24,198 nucleotides of DNA from contig CABQXG010000001.1 in assembly GCA_902468045.1 (NCBI GenBank), positions 1 to 24,198 of the forward strand. The letters run 5' to 3'. The notes under the pieces are model-generated. The model made no database searches. It had not been told where the DNA came from and saw only the letters and a program-made list of their open reading frames with translations. This DNA comes from an uncultured Collinsella sp. Lineage in GTDB: Bacteria > Actinomycetota > Coriobacteriia > Coriobacteriales > Coriobacteriaceae. Made by a program: the position numbers and the translations under genes. Positions 7,818 to 15,785 of this stretch are shown piece after piece. The first letter of the stretch is position 1. The number at the start of each line of letters is the position of its first letter.

Positions 7818-8843
7818 TTAGTTAAGGCGCTCCACAAAGAAATCTGCCATGGAGAGGAACAGCTCGCGTGCGTGCGGATCAAGCTCAACGTTCTCGATGG
7901 CCGCTTTGGCCTTAGCGGTCAGGTCGAGCGCGTAAGTGTGGGCGTAATCGATGGAGCCGGTCTCCTGGAAGATCTCCACGGCGCGTGCGAGCTGCGCGGG
8001 ATCATCGGTGCCCGAGGAAAGAATCGCCTCGACCTCGTCGTGGTGGCGCTCATCAGAGAGGGCGTGTACGGCGACAAGCGTGCGCTTGCCCTCGGTGATG
8101 TCGGTGCGGAAGTCCTTGTTGGCGGCTTCCTTAGTGCCGACAAGGTTGAGCAGGTCGTCCTGAATCTGAAAGGCAAGGCCCGTGTGCAGGCCAAAGGCGC
8201 GCAGCGCTTCGATTTGCTCATCGCTGCCGCCGCCGATAATGGCTCCGGCGGCAAGCGGCGTGGCTCCGCTGTAAAACGCGGTCTTGTGCGTCGCCATGTC
8301 CAGGTAGTCATCAACCGAGATATCAAAGCGCCCGTCACGGACCCAACCCAGGTCGAGCGCTTGACCCTCGATGGTGCGGACGATCATCTCGGTAAGCTCG
8401 TGGAGCACACGCAGCTTCACGTCGGACTCCAGCGTGGGGTCGTCGAGAACCGTCTTGGTGACCATGGTGAGCGCCAGGTCGCCACAATTGATGGCAAGGC
8501 CCGTGCCCTCGGTAAGGTGCATGCAGGGTTTGCCTCGACGAAGCTGTCCGTTGTCGGCGATGTCGTCGTGGATCAGCGCGCCCGACTGGAAATGCTCGAT
8601 AGCTGCCGCGGCGCTGCGGGCGCTCTCAAAGCTACCGCCCACTGCGGTTGCGGCGAGCATGCAGATAAGCGGGCGGTGGCGCTTGCCGGCGTTGGCCGTA
8701 AAAGCCGAGAGTGGCGCGTACAGGTAGCGCTCGATATCGGCAGAGGTCGCCTGTCCGTCAAAGAACGTGGCCAGATAGTCGTTAATCTGGTCAAAGTGCT
8801 GGGCTAAAAAGCTGGTAAACGGACTGGACACGGGTTCTCGCAT
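7818..8843 (-). CDS. Polyprenyl synthetase (trans-isoprenyl diphosphate synthase)
   Basis: A 341-residue trans-prenyltransferase that condenses isopentenyl diphosphate onto an allylic diphosphate. The first Asp-rich motif is DDIAD at residues 93-97, followed by NGQLRRGKP. The second is QDDLLN at 228-233, with its last Asp replaced by Asn. GKRHRP at 53-58 binds the homoallylic diphosphate. The residues just before the first motif (GALIH) are not bulky aromatics, which fits a product of C20 or longer; this rests on family rules only. The product could feed undecaprenyl-type, quinone or other lipids. I chose the ATG at 8843 because AGAAAG precedes it. An in-frame ATG at 8882 would add 13 residues but has no ribosome site and lies within an inverted repeat. 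Confidence 0.9.
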   Translation of the reverse strand: MREPVSSPFTSFLAQHFDQINDYLATFFDGQATSADIERYLYAPLSAFTANAGKRHRPLICMLAATAVGGSFESARSAAAAIEHFQSGALIHDDIADNGQLRRGKPCMHLTEGTGLAINCGDLALTMVTKTVLDDPTLESDVKLRVLHELTEMIVRTIEGQALDLGWVRDGRFDISVDDYLDMATHKTAFYSGATPLAAGAIIGGGSDEQIEALRAFGLHTGLAFQIQDDLLNLVGTKEAANKDFRTDITEGKRTLVAVHALSDERHHDEVEAILSSGTDDPAQLARAVEIFQETGSIDYAHTYALDLTAKAKAAIENVELDPHARELFLSMADFFVERLN

Positions 8844-8864
8844 TCTTTCTGAGGTTGCATTGGT

Positions 8865-8887
8865 GCAATATGCAGACAACATATTGC
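8865..8887. promoter_or_regulatory. Perfect inverted repeat upstream of the polyprenyl synthetase
   Basis: GCAATATG (8865-8872) and CATATTGC (8880-8887) form a perfect 8-bp inverted repeat around a 7-base spacer. It starts 22 bases upstream of the chosen start codon at 8843. It is A+T-rich in a G+C-rich setting, as expected for an operator overlapping a promoter. No regulator can be assigned. Confidence 0.4.
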
Positions 8888-8956
8888 CACATCAGGGCGT
8901 TTGGCGCGGCAGTTTTGGCGATTTAGGACAACGGGCGTGCGTTTGATGGAGCGCGC

Positions 8957-11407
8957 CTAAATCAGCCTAAAATGCTCGAGCGCCGCAACGACACCGTCAT
9001 GATCGACGGTGTCGGTCACGTAATCGGCCTTATCCTTGAGATAGTCCGGTGCGTTGCCCATCGCAATGCCGACATCGACGGCGTTCATCAGCGAGACGTC
9101 ATTGCTGGCGTCGCCAATGCCGTATACGGTTCCGTGGTGGGGGTCGAGGGCGTCGAGTACAGACTGGATGCCCCCACGCTTCGTGCATTCGCGGGGCGAG
9201 ATTTCGGTTACCTCGAGTTCGAGCTCGTTAAAGCACAGCAGCGGCTCAAGTGCCTTATCTTGAGCGATGTGGTTGGCGAGCGATGTAGACATCAAGATCT
9301 TGTAGGCACTGTAATGCTGCAGCTGCGTGACTGCGTCGCCCAGGGTGCGCGCGTATCCGGGGGCATCGGGGGCATCGGCACTCATGCGCACGACGCCGTT
9401 GAGGCCCTCAAAGCGGATGACCTCGCCCGATTGCTCAAGGTAGGGGGCAAGACGCTGCAGCATGCTGGGCGTCATCGACAGATCGCGAATTGCGTGTCCG
9501 TTGATCTCGGCGTAACCGCCCGCAAGACAGACGATGCCGGTCCAAGGCAGCTCAAGAAGTTTGGGGTGGATGCAGCTCAGGGTGCGTCCCGTGCAGATAA
9601 AGGCCATGTTGCCGTTGGCGACAAACTCGCGGATTGCCTGCGAAACCGCCTCGTTGGGATAGGGGGAGAGGTCCCGCTCGTCTTCGGGAAGGTCTTGGGC
9701 GAGCCTGGGGTCTTGCCAGGCGAGCGTTCCGTCGATATCGAAGAAGCAAATAGCGCCGCGCTTATGGGCTGCGCTGGCGGCAGGGGAGGCCGAGGTGGTG
9801 GGCACAAATTCCGGCTCGAGGCCCATGATCTGGTCAAAATGCTCTTTAACGCGGGGAACGGAGATGCCGATGACCACCTGGGCGGTCTTGCCCGTAATGA
9901 TGAGGCCCTTGGCGCCCACCGCGACAAACGACGCGTTATCTGCAACGATGGAAGGGTCTGCGACCTCGACGCGCAGGCGCGTGGCGCAGTTGGTTGCGCC
10001 CACGATATTGCCAACGCCACCTAAAAGCTGAATTACCCGCTCAGCGAGGACGTGATCTTGATCGGATCGACTATCGACCTCGTCATTGGGTGATTGCTCT
10101 TTGGCAAAGTCGCTTCCCGTTAAACAATCGATTGCCGCGCGATTGGCAACATGATCCTCGCGGCCCGGTGTCTTAAGGTCATAGACCAAGATGAGTGCTC
10201 GAAAACTAACAAAAAAGATGAGGCTAAAGGCAAGGCCGATACCGAGCGCCAAAAGATAGGCACCGGCATGCGTGCGCATGAGCGGAATAAAGTTGAAGGC
10301 TGCCATCTCCATCAGGCCGCCCGAGAAGATGCCGACGATGCCAAAGAGATTCATGGTTGTGGCAAGGCAAGACGATAAGACGGCGTAGAGCAAAAAGAGC
10401 CCGGGGTGGGTGAACATAAAGAGAAACTCGAGTGGCTCGGTAACGCCGCAAACCACCGAGGCGATGATGGCGGGAGCAAGGATGACCCTGAGGCCGGCAC
10501 GGCGCTCGGGTTTTGCGGTGGAGTAGAACGCAGCTGCGATGGCAGGAAGGCCAAAGAGCTTGACCCAGCCGGTGGCGGTAAAACCGGCCCACGGCGCAAG
10601 TTCATTAAGGGGGCGCGTGCTATGGGAGAGGATGGGGAGCAAACTGCTCCACGTGGCGTAGATGCCGTCGTTAATGACCAGGTTGTCGTAGTAGATCGGC
10701 ATGTAGAGCAGGTGGTGCAGGCCAAAGGGCTCGAGTGCTCGTTCTAAAAAGACAAAGATGCCCACGCCAAAAGGACCGACGCCTGCAAGCGCGTGACGCA
10801 GCGTATCGGTTACATCGTATGCGTAGGGCACGATGGCGGCCGAGATAGCAGCAAGGGCAAACACGGCAAAAAAGCTGATGAGGTAGACCAGCGAGGAGCC
10901 CGAGAAGGTGCCGAGCCAATCGGGAACCTTGGCATCGTAGAAGCGGTCATGGATGGCGACGACGGTTGCCGATACCGCCAGCGGGCCGATAATGCCGGTG
11001 TCGAGCGTCTTGATGCCGTCGATGATGGTGATACCGCTGGCGGAGGTCAAAGACGACGGGTACTTAAGTCCAAGATTGTCTCCGCTCAGCTTAATGATCT
11101 CGCTCAAAAAGAAGCAGTAGGCAAAATAGGCGACGAGAGCCTCGAGGCAGCAACGAGCCGGTTGTTTTTGGGCAAGACCGATGGGCAGCGCTACGGCAAA
11201 AAGGAGCGGGAGGCGTTTAAAGACCGTCCACGAGCCGCGCTGGATGATGGTCCAAAAAGCGTACCAAGGGGTTCCGTATACGGCGAGATCGCCGACGATG
11301 TCCGCAGTCGTTGCGAGAGCGGAGACGCCGACCATGAGGCCTGATATAGAAAACAGCATGGCTGGCGCGAACATTGCCCCGCCAAAGCGTTGGATTTTTT
11401 GCAGCAT
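8957..11407 (-). CDS. PTS alpha-glucoside/maltose-type EIIC-EIIB permease fused to a HAD phosphatase
   Basis: An 816-residue three-part protein. Residues 1-410 are a multi-span EIIC of the glucose/alpha-glucoside family (LERALEPFGLHHLLYMPIYY at 221-240, GVTEPLEFLFMFTHPG from 321). Residues 450-530 are EIIB with the phosphorylated cysteine at Cys474 (GATNCATRLRVEV). After an Ala/Ser linker, residues 550-816 are a Cof-type HAD hydrolase with nucleophile motif DIDGT (Asp557, Asp559), CTGRT, ECTKRGG and GIGDASNDVSLM. EIICB proteins import and phosphorylate a sugar, here probably a maltose-like disaccharide, and borrow EIIA from elsewhere. The HAD part may dephosphorylate the product; that is inference. 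No 6-phospho-glycosidase is nearby. GGAAGG precedes the ATG. The gene diverges from the GntR regulator across shared operators. Confidence 0.92.
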   Translation of the reverse strand: MLQKIQRFGGAMFAPAMLFSISGLMVGVSALATTADIVGDLAVYGTPWYAFWTIIQRGSWTVFKRLPLLFAVALPIGLAQKQPARCCLEALVAYFAYCFFLSEIIKLSGDNLGLKYPSSLTSASGITIIDGIKTLDTGIIGPLAVSATVVAIHDRFYDAKVPDWLGTFSGSSLVYLISFFAVFALAAISAAIVPYAYDVTDTLRHALAGVGPFGVGIFVFLERALEPFGLHHLLYMPIYYDNLVINDGIYATWSSLLPILSHSTRPLNELAPWAGFTATGWVKLFGLPAIAAAFYSTAKPERRAGLRVILAPAIIASVVCGVTEPLEFLFMFTHPGLFLLYAVLSSCLATTMNLFGIVGIFSGGLMEMAAFNFIPLMRTHAGAYLLALGIGLAFSLIFFVSFRALILVYDLKTPGREDHVANRAAIDCLTGSDFAKEQSPNDEVDSRSDQDHVLAERVIQLLGGVGNIVGATNCATRLRVEVADPSIVADNASFVAVGAKGLIITGKTAQVVIGISVPRVKEHFDQIMGLEPEFVPTTSASPAASAAHKRGAICFFDIDGTLAWQDPRLAQDLPEDERDLSPYPNEAVSQAIREFVANGNMAFICTGRTLSCIHPKLLELPWTGIVCLAGGYAEINGHAIRDLSMTPSMLQRLAPYLEQSGEVIRFEGLNGVVRMSADAPDAPGYARTLGDAVTQLQHYSAYKILMSTSLANHIAQDKALEPLLCFNELELEVTEISPRECTKRGGIQSVLDALDPHHGTVYGIGDASNDVSLMNAVDVGIAMGNAPDYLKDKADYVTDTVDHDGVVAALEHFRLI

Positions 11408-11448
11408 GTTCTGCCTTCCGAATATCGAGGCGCGTTGCGCGTGGGGAA

Positions 11449-11460
11449 ACGTTTAAACAA
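11449..11460. promoter_or_regulatory. Predicted HutC-type operator, PTS-HAD promoter
   Basis: ACGTTTAAACAA, with a perfect GTTTAAAC palindrome at 11451-11458. It lies immediately downstream of the likely -10 of the PTS gene (TACAAT on the minus strand, 11468-11473), at about the transcription start. Binding there should block initiation. The core fits the GT-N-TA-N-AC pattern known for GntR/HutC-family operators. Confidence 0.7.
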
Positions 11461-11467
11461 TGGATTC

Positions 11468-11473
11468 ATTGTA
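11468..11473 (-). promoter_or_regulatory. -10 element of the PTS-HAD promoter
   Basis: TACAAT on the minus strand, five of six bases matching the TATAAT consensus, about 60 bases upstream of the PTS start codon. No good -35 is visible at 16-18 bases, so the promoter may need help or be weak. Confidence 0.5.
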
Positions 11474-11532
11474 GAGGACCAGACGATTGTCGTACCGGCA
11501 GTTTTGAGCGAAACCGATTTGGGCATGACAGA

Positions 11533-11574
11533 AACCGTCAACGGTTAAATCCTGTCGCTTTACCGATATTCGGT
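11533..11574. promoter_or_regulatory. Two further palindromes in the divergent promoter region
   Basis: AACCGT-CA-ACGGTT at 11533-11546 (6-bp arms) and ACCGA-TAT-TCGGT at 11562-11574 (5-bp arms). The second abuts the GTTTAAAC operator of the regulator gene. They share the half-site ACCG but differ from the GTTTAAAC sites, so they may bind a second regulator. No candidate protein can be named. Confidence 0.35.
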
Positions 11575-11582
11575 TTAAACAA
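11571..11582. promoter_or_regulatory. Predicted HutC-type operator, regulator promoter
   Basis: CGGTTTAAACAA, core GTTTAAAC at 11573-11580. It overlaps a possible -35 (TTTAAA, 11574-11579). A TG-extended -10 candidate TATCGT follows at 11596-11601 after 16 bases. This position fits autorepression by the downstream GntR protein. Confidence 0.65.
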
Positions 11583-11636
11583 CTTTAAGAAATGCTATCG
11601 TGCCTAGCCGGAAATGAATAATGTAGAGGTGAAACA

Positions 11637-12356
11637 ATGCCAAAAGCGATATACGAAGGAATCTACCGAGAAATACGCTCGCGCATCATTAATGGGACCT
11701 ATGCGTTTCAGGAGATGCTGCCAACCGAAGCCGAGCTGACCGCGGAGTTCGGATGCACTCGCAATACCGTCCGTCGCGCCTTGGGTATGCTGGCCGACGG
11801 GATGTTTGTGCAGCCCATACACGGCAAGGGCGTGCGCGTTATTTGGCTTAAGGGCGAAACCGACATGTTGGGCGCACTCGAAGAGGTTGAGTCGTTTGGC
11901 GAGTTTGCAAAGCGCAACAATGCCGTTGCATCGACGGACGTTAAGTCTTTCGAACATCTGGTTTGCACCGAGCAACTCTCTCGTCACCTGGGCTTTAAGG
12001 TGGGCGAGGAGTTGATTCGCGTAGTGCGTGTCCGAAGCCTCAACGGCAACGCGCGCCAAGTGGACCATGGCTATTTTTTGGCGTCGATCGCCAAGGGCCT
12101 GACTCCCGAGATCGCGGCAGATTCTATTTACGGCTATCTGGAGCACAAGCGCGGTGTCAAAGTGATGGCGAGCCGTCGTACGGTGAGTGTCGAACTCGCC
12201 AACGATGAAGACTGCAGCTATCTTGACCTCGGCAAATACAACTGCGTTGCCGTCATGGAGAGCCAGTCGTACACCTCGGATGGCATCTTGTTTGAAGTGA
12301 CGCACACTCGCACACACCCCGAGATCTTCCACTACCGCGTCAACTCCAAGCGATAG
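11637..12356 (+). CDS. GntR/HutC-family transcriptional regulator, TreR-like
   Basis: A 239-residue regulator. Residues 1-70 are a GntR winged helix (YEGIYREIRSRIINGTY, LPTEAELTAEFGCTRNTVRRAL, DGMFVQPIHGKGVRV). Residues 85-239 are the UTRA ligand-binding domain typical of the HutC subfamily, with RVVRVRSLNGNARQVDHGYF and SIYGYLEHKRGVKV. Length and pattern resemble trehalose- or alpha-glucoside-responsive repressors such as TreR, whose effector is a sugar phosphate. Here a disaccharide phosphate made by the divergent PTS would be a natural signal; that is inference. GAGGTG precedes the ATG. Five palindromes of the HutC operator type lie at its own promoter, the PTS gene, the ABC importer and malQ, which marks it as the likely local regulator. 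A strong hairpin ends the gene. Confidence 0.9.
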   Translation: MPKAIYEGIYREIRSRIINGTYAFQEMLPTEAELTAEFGCTRNTVRRALGMLADGMFVQPIHGKGVRVIWLKGETDMLGALEEVESFGEFAKRNNAVASTDVKSFEHLVCTEQLSRHLGFKVGEELIRVVRVRSLNGNARQVDHGYFLASIAKGLTPEIAADSIYGYLEHKRGVKVMASRRTVSVELANDEDCSYLDLGKYNCVAVMESQSYTSDGILFEVTHTRTHPEIFHYRVNSKR

Positions 12357-12397
12357 CCGGCTAGCTCGCAGCCTGACGAGACTCATGCCCTCAAAGC

Positions 12398-12446
12398 GAA
12401 AACGCCCGGTCAAACCAACGGTACATCGGCTTGACCGGGCGTTTTC
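12398..12446. terminator. Rho-independent terminator after the GntR regulator
   Basis: A perfect 16-bp stem, GAAAACGCCCGGTCAA (12398-12413) with TTGACCGGGCGTTTTC (12431-12446), around a 17-base loop. The right arm ends in TTTTC. A symmetric A-run on the left makes it able to work in both directions. It separates the regulator from the importer operon. Confidence 0.9.
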
Positions 12447-12467
12447 TCTGTATTCGATAACAAATAA

Positions 12468-12479
12468 TTGTTTATACAA
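12468..12479. promoter_or_regulatory. Predicted HutC-type operator, distal site of the ABC importer
   Basis: TTGTTTATACAA, a match to GT-N-TA-N-AC and 11 of 12 to the local consensus. Its centre is 75 bp upstream of the second site at 12543-12554, close to seven helical turns. Paired binding or looping is therefore possible. Confidence 0.65.
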
Positions 12480-12542
12480 AACTTGTCAAGTATCAAGTTG
12501 AAATTACCGTTCACCGAAGTTTTTCTACCGCTCTAGTAATAC

Positions 12543-12554
12543 TTGTTCAAACAA
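12543..12554. promoter_or_regulatory. Predicted HutC-type operator, proximal site of the ABC importer
   Basis: TTGTTCAAACAA, one base off the local consensus in the core. It lies directly after a possible -10 (TAGTAAT or TAATAC, 12534-12542). This is the same operator-after-minus-10 layout as at the PTS promoter. The leader from here to the start codon at 12663 shows no other clear element besides the ribosome site. Confidence 0.6.
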
Positions 12555-12662
12555 CTCTCCAAATAGCGTATCGTTCAAATCAGCAAAAGGGGCAAAGTCC
12601 CCGAGCCAATCTCCGAAGGCGGCGGCAAAGGGTGCCGCCACGGTGTGAAAGGGTGGATTGTA

Positions 12663-13979
12663 ATGAAGAACGAAATGAGCAGAAGGCAGTTCCTGGGCTT
12701 TGCTGGTTCCGCGGCTGCAGTTCTTGGTCTGGGCCTCGTGGGTTGCGGTGGTTCTGCCGGCTCCGGCTCCTCTGCTTCTGGTGACGCTGCCGAGGTCTAC
12801 TTCCTCCAATTCAAGCCCGAGGTCGACAAGGAGTGGAAGGAGATCGCCAAGGCCTATAAGAAGGAGAAGGGCGTCGAGGTCAAGATCGTGACCGCCGCTT
12901 CCAACACCTACGAGGAGAAGCTTAAGTCCGAGATGTCCAAGAGCTCCGCTCCGACCCTGTTCCAGGTCAACGGCCCCACCGGTCTTAAGAACTGGAAGGA
13001 TTACTGCGCCGACCTGTCCGATACCAAGCTGCGCGGTGAGCTCATTGATGACTCCCTGGCTCTGCAGTCCGACGGCAAGGATGTGTGCATCGACTGGGTT
13101 CAGGAGAGCTTCGGCATTATTTACAACAAGCAGCTGCTCGAGAAGGCTGGCTACAAGGCCGAGGACATCAACTCCTTCGACAAGCTGAAGGCTTGTGCCG
13201 ACGACATCCAGGCCCGCAAGGACGAGCTTGGTGTCGAGGGTGCCTTCACTTCCGCCGGCATGGACGACTCCTCCAGCTGGCGCTACACCACCCACCTTGC
13301 CAACATGCCGCTCTACTACGAGTTTGAGAAGGAGCACAACCAGGAGGACGACGAGATTAAGGGTGAGTTCCTCGACAACTACAAGCAGATCTTCGACCTG
13401 TACATCACCGACTCCACCTGCGATCCTTCGCAGCTTGCTTCCAAGACCGGCGACGACGCCACCAACGAGTTCGCAACCGGCAAGGCCGTCTTCTACCAGA
13501 ACGGCTCTTGGGCCTACTCTGACCTCGTCAAGGCCGGCATGACCGACGATCAGATTGGCATGATGCCCATCTACATCGGTGTTGACGGCGAGGAGAACCA
13601 GGGCCTGTGCTCCGGCGGCGAGAACTACTGGTGTGTCAGTTCCCAGGCTTCCGAGGATGCCCAGAAGGCCACCGAGGACTTCATGTATTGGTGCGTCACC
13701 GCTGACACCCCGACCAGCATCATCGCCGACAAGATGGGTCTGACCGCTCCGTTCAAGAGCGCCAAGGAGACCACCAACGTCTTCTCGCAGCAGGCCGTTG
13801 CCATGGCCAAGGACGGCAAGAAGACCGTCGCTTGGGACTTCGTCTACATTCCCTCCGAGGAGTGGAAGAAGAACCTCAAGCAGGCTCTGATTGCCTACGC
13901 TGCCGATAACAGCAAGTGGGACGGCGTTAAGAACGCCTTCGTCGATGGCTGGAAGACCGAGAAGGCTGCTTCCGAGTAA
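12663..13979 (+). CDS. Sugar ABC transporter substrate-binding lipoprotein (MalE/UgpB type), Tat signal
   Basis: A 438-residue extracytoplasmic binding protein. The N-terminus has a twin-arginine motif (SRRQFLG, residues 6-12), a hydrophobic stretch and a lipobox LVGC with lipidated Cys28, so it is probably exported folded and anchored in the membrane. The mature part shows the cluster-1 sugar-binding-protein pattern (YKKEKGVEVKIVTA, FGIIYNKQLLEKAGY, FATGKAVFYQNGSWAY, GGENYWCVSS). It would capture maltose or maltodextrin, judged from neighbours and not from the binding site. I chose the ATG at 12663, with GAAAGGGTGG upstream, over a GTG 18 bases earlier. Seven cysteines in the mature chain are unusual for this family. 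The codon use is strongly biased, which suggests high expression. First gene of the importer operon. Confidence 0.92.
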   Translation: MKNEMSRRQFLGFAGSAAAVLGLGLVGCGGSAGSGSSASGDAAEVYFLQFKPEVDKEWKEIAKAYKKEKGVEVKIVTAASNTYEEKLKSEMSKSSAPTLFQVNGPTGLKNWKDYCADLSDTKLRGELIDDSLALQSDGKDVCIDWVQESFGIIYNKQLLEKAGYKAEDINSFDKLKACADDIQARKDELGVEGAFTSAGMDDSSSWRYTTHLANMPLYYEFEKEHNQEDDEIKGEFLDNYKQIFDLYITDSTCDPSQLASKTGDDATNEFATGKAVFYQNGSWAYSDLVKAGMTDDQIGMMPIYIGVDGEENQGLCSGGENYWCVSSQASEDAQKATEDFMYWCVTADTPTSIIADKMGLTAPFKSAKETTNVFSQQAVAMAKDGKKTVAWDFVYIPSEEWKKNLKQALIAYAADNSKWDGVKNAFVDGWKTEKAASE

Positions 13980-14010
13980 GCAGTTGCTGCCCAAGCTATC
14001 TGATTAGCGA

Positions 14011-14046
14011 CAGGGGGCGGGCAGACGTAGGTTTGCCCGCCCCCTG
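14011..14046 (+). terminator. Strong stem-loop between binding-protein and permease genes
   Basis: CAGGGGGCGGGCA (14011-14023) pairs perfectly with TGCCCGCCCCCTG (14034-14046) around a 10-base loop. No U-tract follows, so it probably does not terminate fully. It more likely acts as a partial terminator or as an RNA-stabilising structure that keeps the binding protein in excess over the permeases, as known for other importer operons. Confidence 0.65.
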
Positions 14047-14066
14047 CATATTGAAAGGACCTTTTT

Positions 14067-14921
14067 ATGGGCAAAGCACTCAAGCGCTGGTGGCCGCTCT
14101 TTATGCTGCCCACGTGCCTGGCGTTTATGATCGGGTTCGTGATTCCCTTTATCCAGGGCTTCTATCTCTCGTTCTGCCAGTTTATTATCATTAGTAACGC
14201 GCACTTTGTCGGTATCGAGAACTACGTGCGCGCGCTGTCCGATCCGCAGTTCTCCACGTCGTTCTTCTTTACCGTGGCGTTTGCCTTCCTGTCGACGGTG
14301 CTCATCAACGTGATCGCCCTGGCCATTGCGCAGGCGCTCACCCGCAAGGCGCTCAAAGGCACCAACATCTTCCGTACGATCTTCTTTATGCCTAACCTGA
14401 TCGGCGGCATCGTGCTGGGCTACATTTGGCAGATTCTGATCAACTGCCTGCTTTCCAACGTGGGCGCCCAGCTCATCGCCCTTAACTCTGCTGCTGGCTT
14501 CTGGGGCCTTATCATCCTGACCCTGTGGCAGCAGGTCGGCTACATGATGATCATCTACATCGCTGGTCTGCAGTCCATTCCGTCCGACTACATCGAGGCC
14601 GCCAAGGTCGACGGTGCCACGGCATGGCAGACGTTTTGGAAGGTTAAGATCCCTAACCTGATGCCGACCATCACCATCTGCCTGTTCCTGTCCATCACCA
14701 ACGGCTTTAAGCTGTTCGACCAGAACCTCGCCCTTACCGGCGGCGCCCCCGCGCACTCCACCGAGATGCTCGCCCTGAACATCTACAACACGTTCTATTC
14801 GCGTGCCGGTATTGCATGGCAGGGCATCGGTCAGGCCAAGGCGGTTATCTTCTGCATCCTGGTTGTTGCTATTTCCATGATTCAGCTTAAGGCCACGAGG
14901 TCCAAGGAGGTGCAGCAGTAA
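14067..14921 (+). CDS. malF: Sugar ABC transporter permease (MalF-type)
   Basis: A 284-residue membrane protein with about six hydrophobic spans. It has the cytoplasmic EAA loop of importer permeases, EAAKVDGATAWQTFWKVKIPNL, which docks on the ATPase. It lacks the extra periplasmic loop of enterobacterial MalF and resembles the short Gram-positive type. GAAAGGA precedes the ATG. The stop TAA overlaps the start of the next permease gene by one base (TAATG), so the two subunits are translationally coupled and would form a heterodimeric channel. The substrate is inferred from the locus to be maltose or maltodextrin. Sequence motifs alone would also fit other oligosaccharides. Confidence 0.92.
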   Translation: MGKALKRWWPLFMLPTCLAFMIGFVIPFIQGFYLSFCQFIIISNAHFVGIENYVRALSDPQFSTSFFFTVAFAFLSTVLINVIALAIAQALTRKALKGTNIFRTIFFMPNLIGGIVLGYIWQILINCLLSNVGAQLIALNSAAGFWGLIILTLWQQVGYMMIIYIAGLQSIPSDYIEAAKVDGATAWQTFWKVKIPNLMPTITICLFLSITNGFKLFDQNLALTGGAPAHSTEMLALNIYNTFYSRAGIAWQGIGQAKAVIFCILVVAISMIQLKATRSKEVQQ

Positions 14922-15760
14922 TGAAACGCGATAAGGTTATCAATCGCGCGCTCTCGATTTTCTTTACGATTCTGTCGCTCGCGTGGATCTACCCCGTGTT
15001 CATGATTGCGCTCAATTCCTTTAAAAAGGCAACTGCAATCAGCACCACCACGGCATTCGATCTGCTCACGCCCGAGACGTTCAACGGCCTCGCAAACTAC
15101 ATGCACGCCCTTAACGAGCAGGGCTTTGCCTCGGCATTTATGTACTCGCTCATCATCACGGTCACGTCGGTCGTTCTGATCTTGGTGTGCTGCTCCATGT
15201 GCGCTTGGTACGTAGTGCGCGTCAACAGCAAGATCTCGAACTTCTTCTATTACCTGTTCGTGTTCTCGATGGTCGTACCGTTCCAGATGCTCATGTTCAC
15301 GCTGTCCAATTTGGCGGACCGCATCGGCTTCAACACGCCGTTCAACATCTGCTTTATCTACCTTGGCTTTGGCGCGGGCCTGGCGGTCTTTATGTTCGCC
15401 GGCTTTGTAAAGAACATCCCGCTCGAGATCGAAGAGGCGGCCATGATCGACGGCTGCAACCCGGTCCAGGTGTTCTTTAAGATCGTCCTCCCCATCATGA
15501 AGCCCACCTATCTTTCGGTCGGCATCGTCGACACCATGTGGGTCTGGAACGACTATCTGCTGCCCTACCTTACGCTCGACTCCACCAAGTACAAGACCAT
15601 TCCTATCTTGATTCAGTACTTCCGCGGCGGCTACGGCCACGTCGAGCTCGGCCCCATGATGGCCTGCATCATGATGGTCGTTGTCCCCATCGTCATCATG
15701 TACATCCTCTGCCAGAAGTACATCATCGACGGCGTGGTGGCAGGTGCCGTCAAGGGCTGA
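14921..15760 (+). CDS. malG: Sugar ABC transporter permease (MalG-type)
   Basis: A 279-residue second permease subunit with six spans. The N-terminus has INRALSIFFTILSLAWIYPVFMIALNSFK, typical of MalG/MsmG. The EAA loop reads EEAAMIDGCNPVQVFFKIVLPIMKP. The final segment, YIIDGVVAGAVKG, matches the conserved C-terminus of this subfamily (usually GLTAGAVKG). Its start shares a base with the stop of the MalF-type gene. The ribosome site AAGGAGG lies in the last codons of that gene. It partners with the preceding permease and with the ATPase encoded 68 bases downstream. Confidence 0.92.
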   Translation: MKRDKVINRALSIFFTILSLAWIYPVFMIALNSFKKATAISTTTAFDLLTPETFNGLANYMHALNEQGFASAFMYSLIITVTSVVLILVCCSMCAWYVVRVNSKISNFFYYLFVFSMVVPFQMLMFTLSNLADRIGFNTPFNICFIYLGFGAGLAVFMFAGFVKNIPLEIEEAAMIDGCNPVQVFFKIVLPIMKPTYLSVGIVDTMWVWNDYLLPYLTLDSTKYKTIPILIQYFRGGYGHVELGPMMACIMMVVVPIVIMYILCQKYIIDGVVAGAVKG

Positions 15761-15785
15761 TGCCGTAACTGTTTTGCAAGTTTTA

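Noticed and set aside
12525..13994. Long Leu/Val/Gly-rich open frame antisense to the binding-protein gene
   Set aside because: The sense strand encodes a clear lipoprotein with a ribosome site. The antisense frame has only low-complexity Leu, Val and Gly runs.
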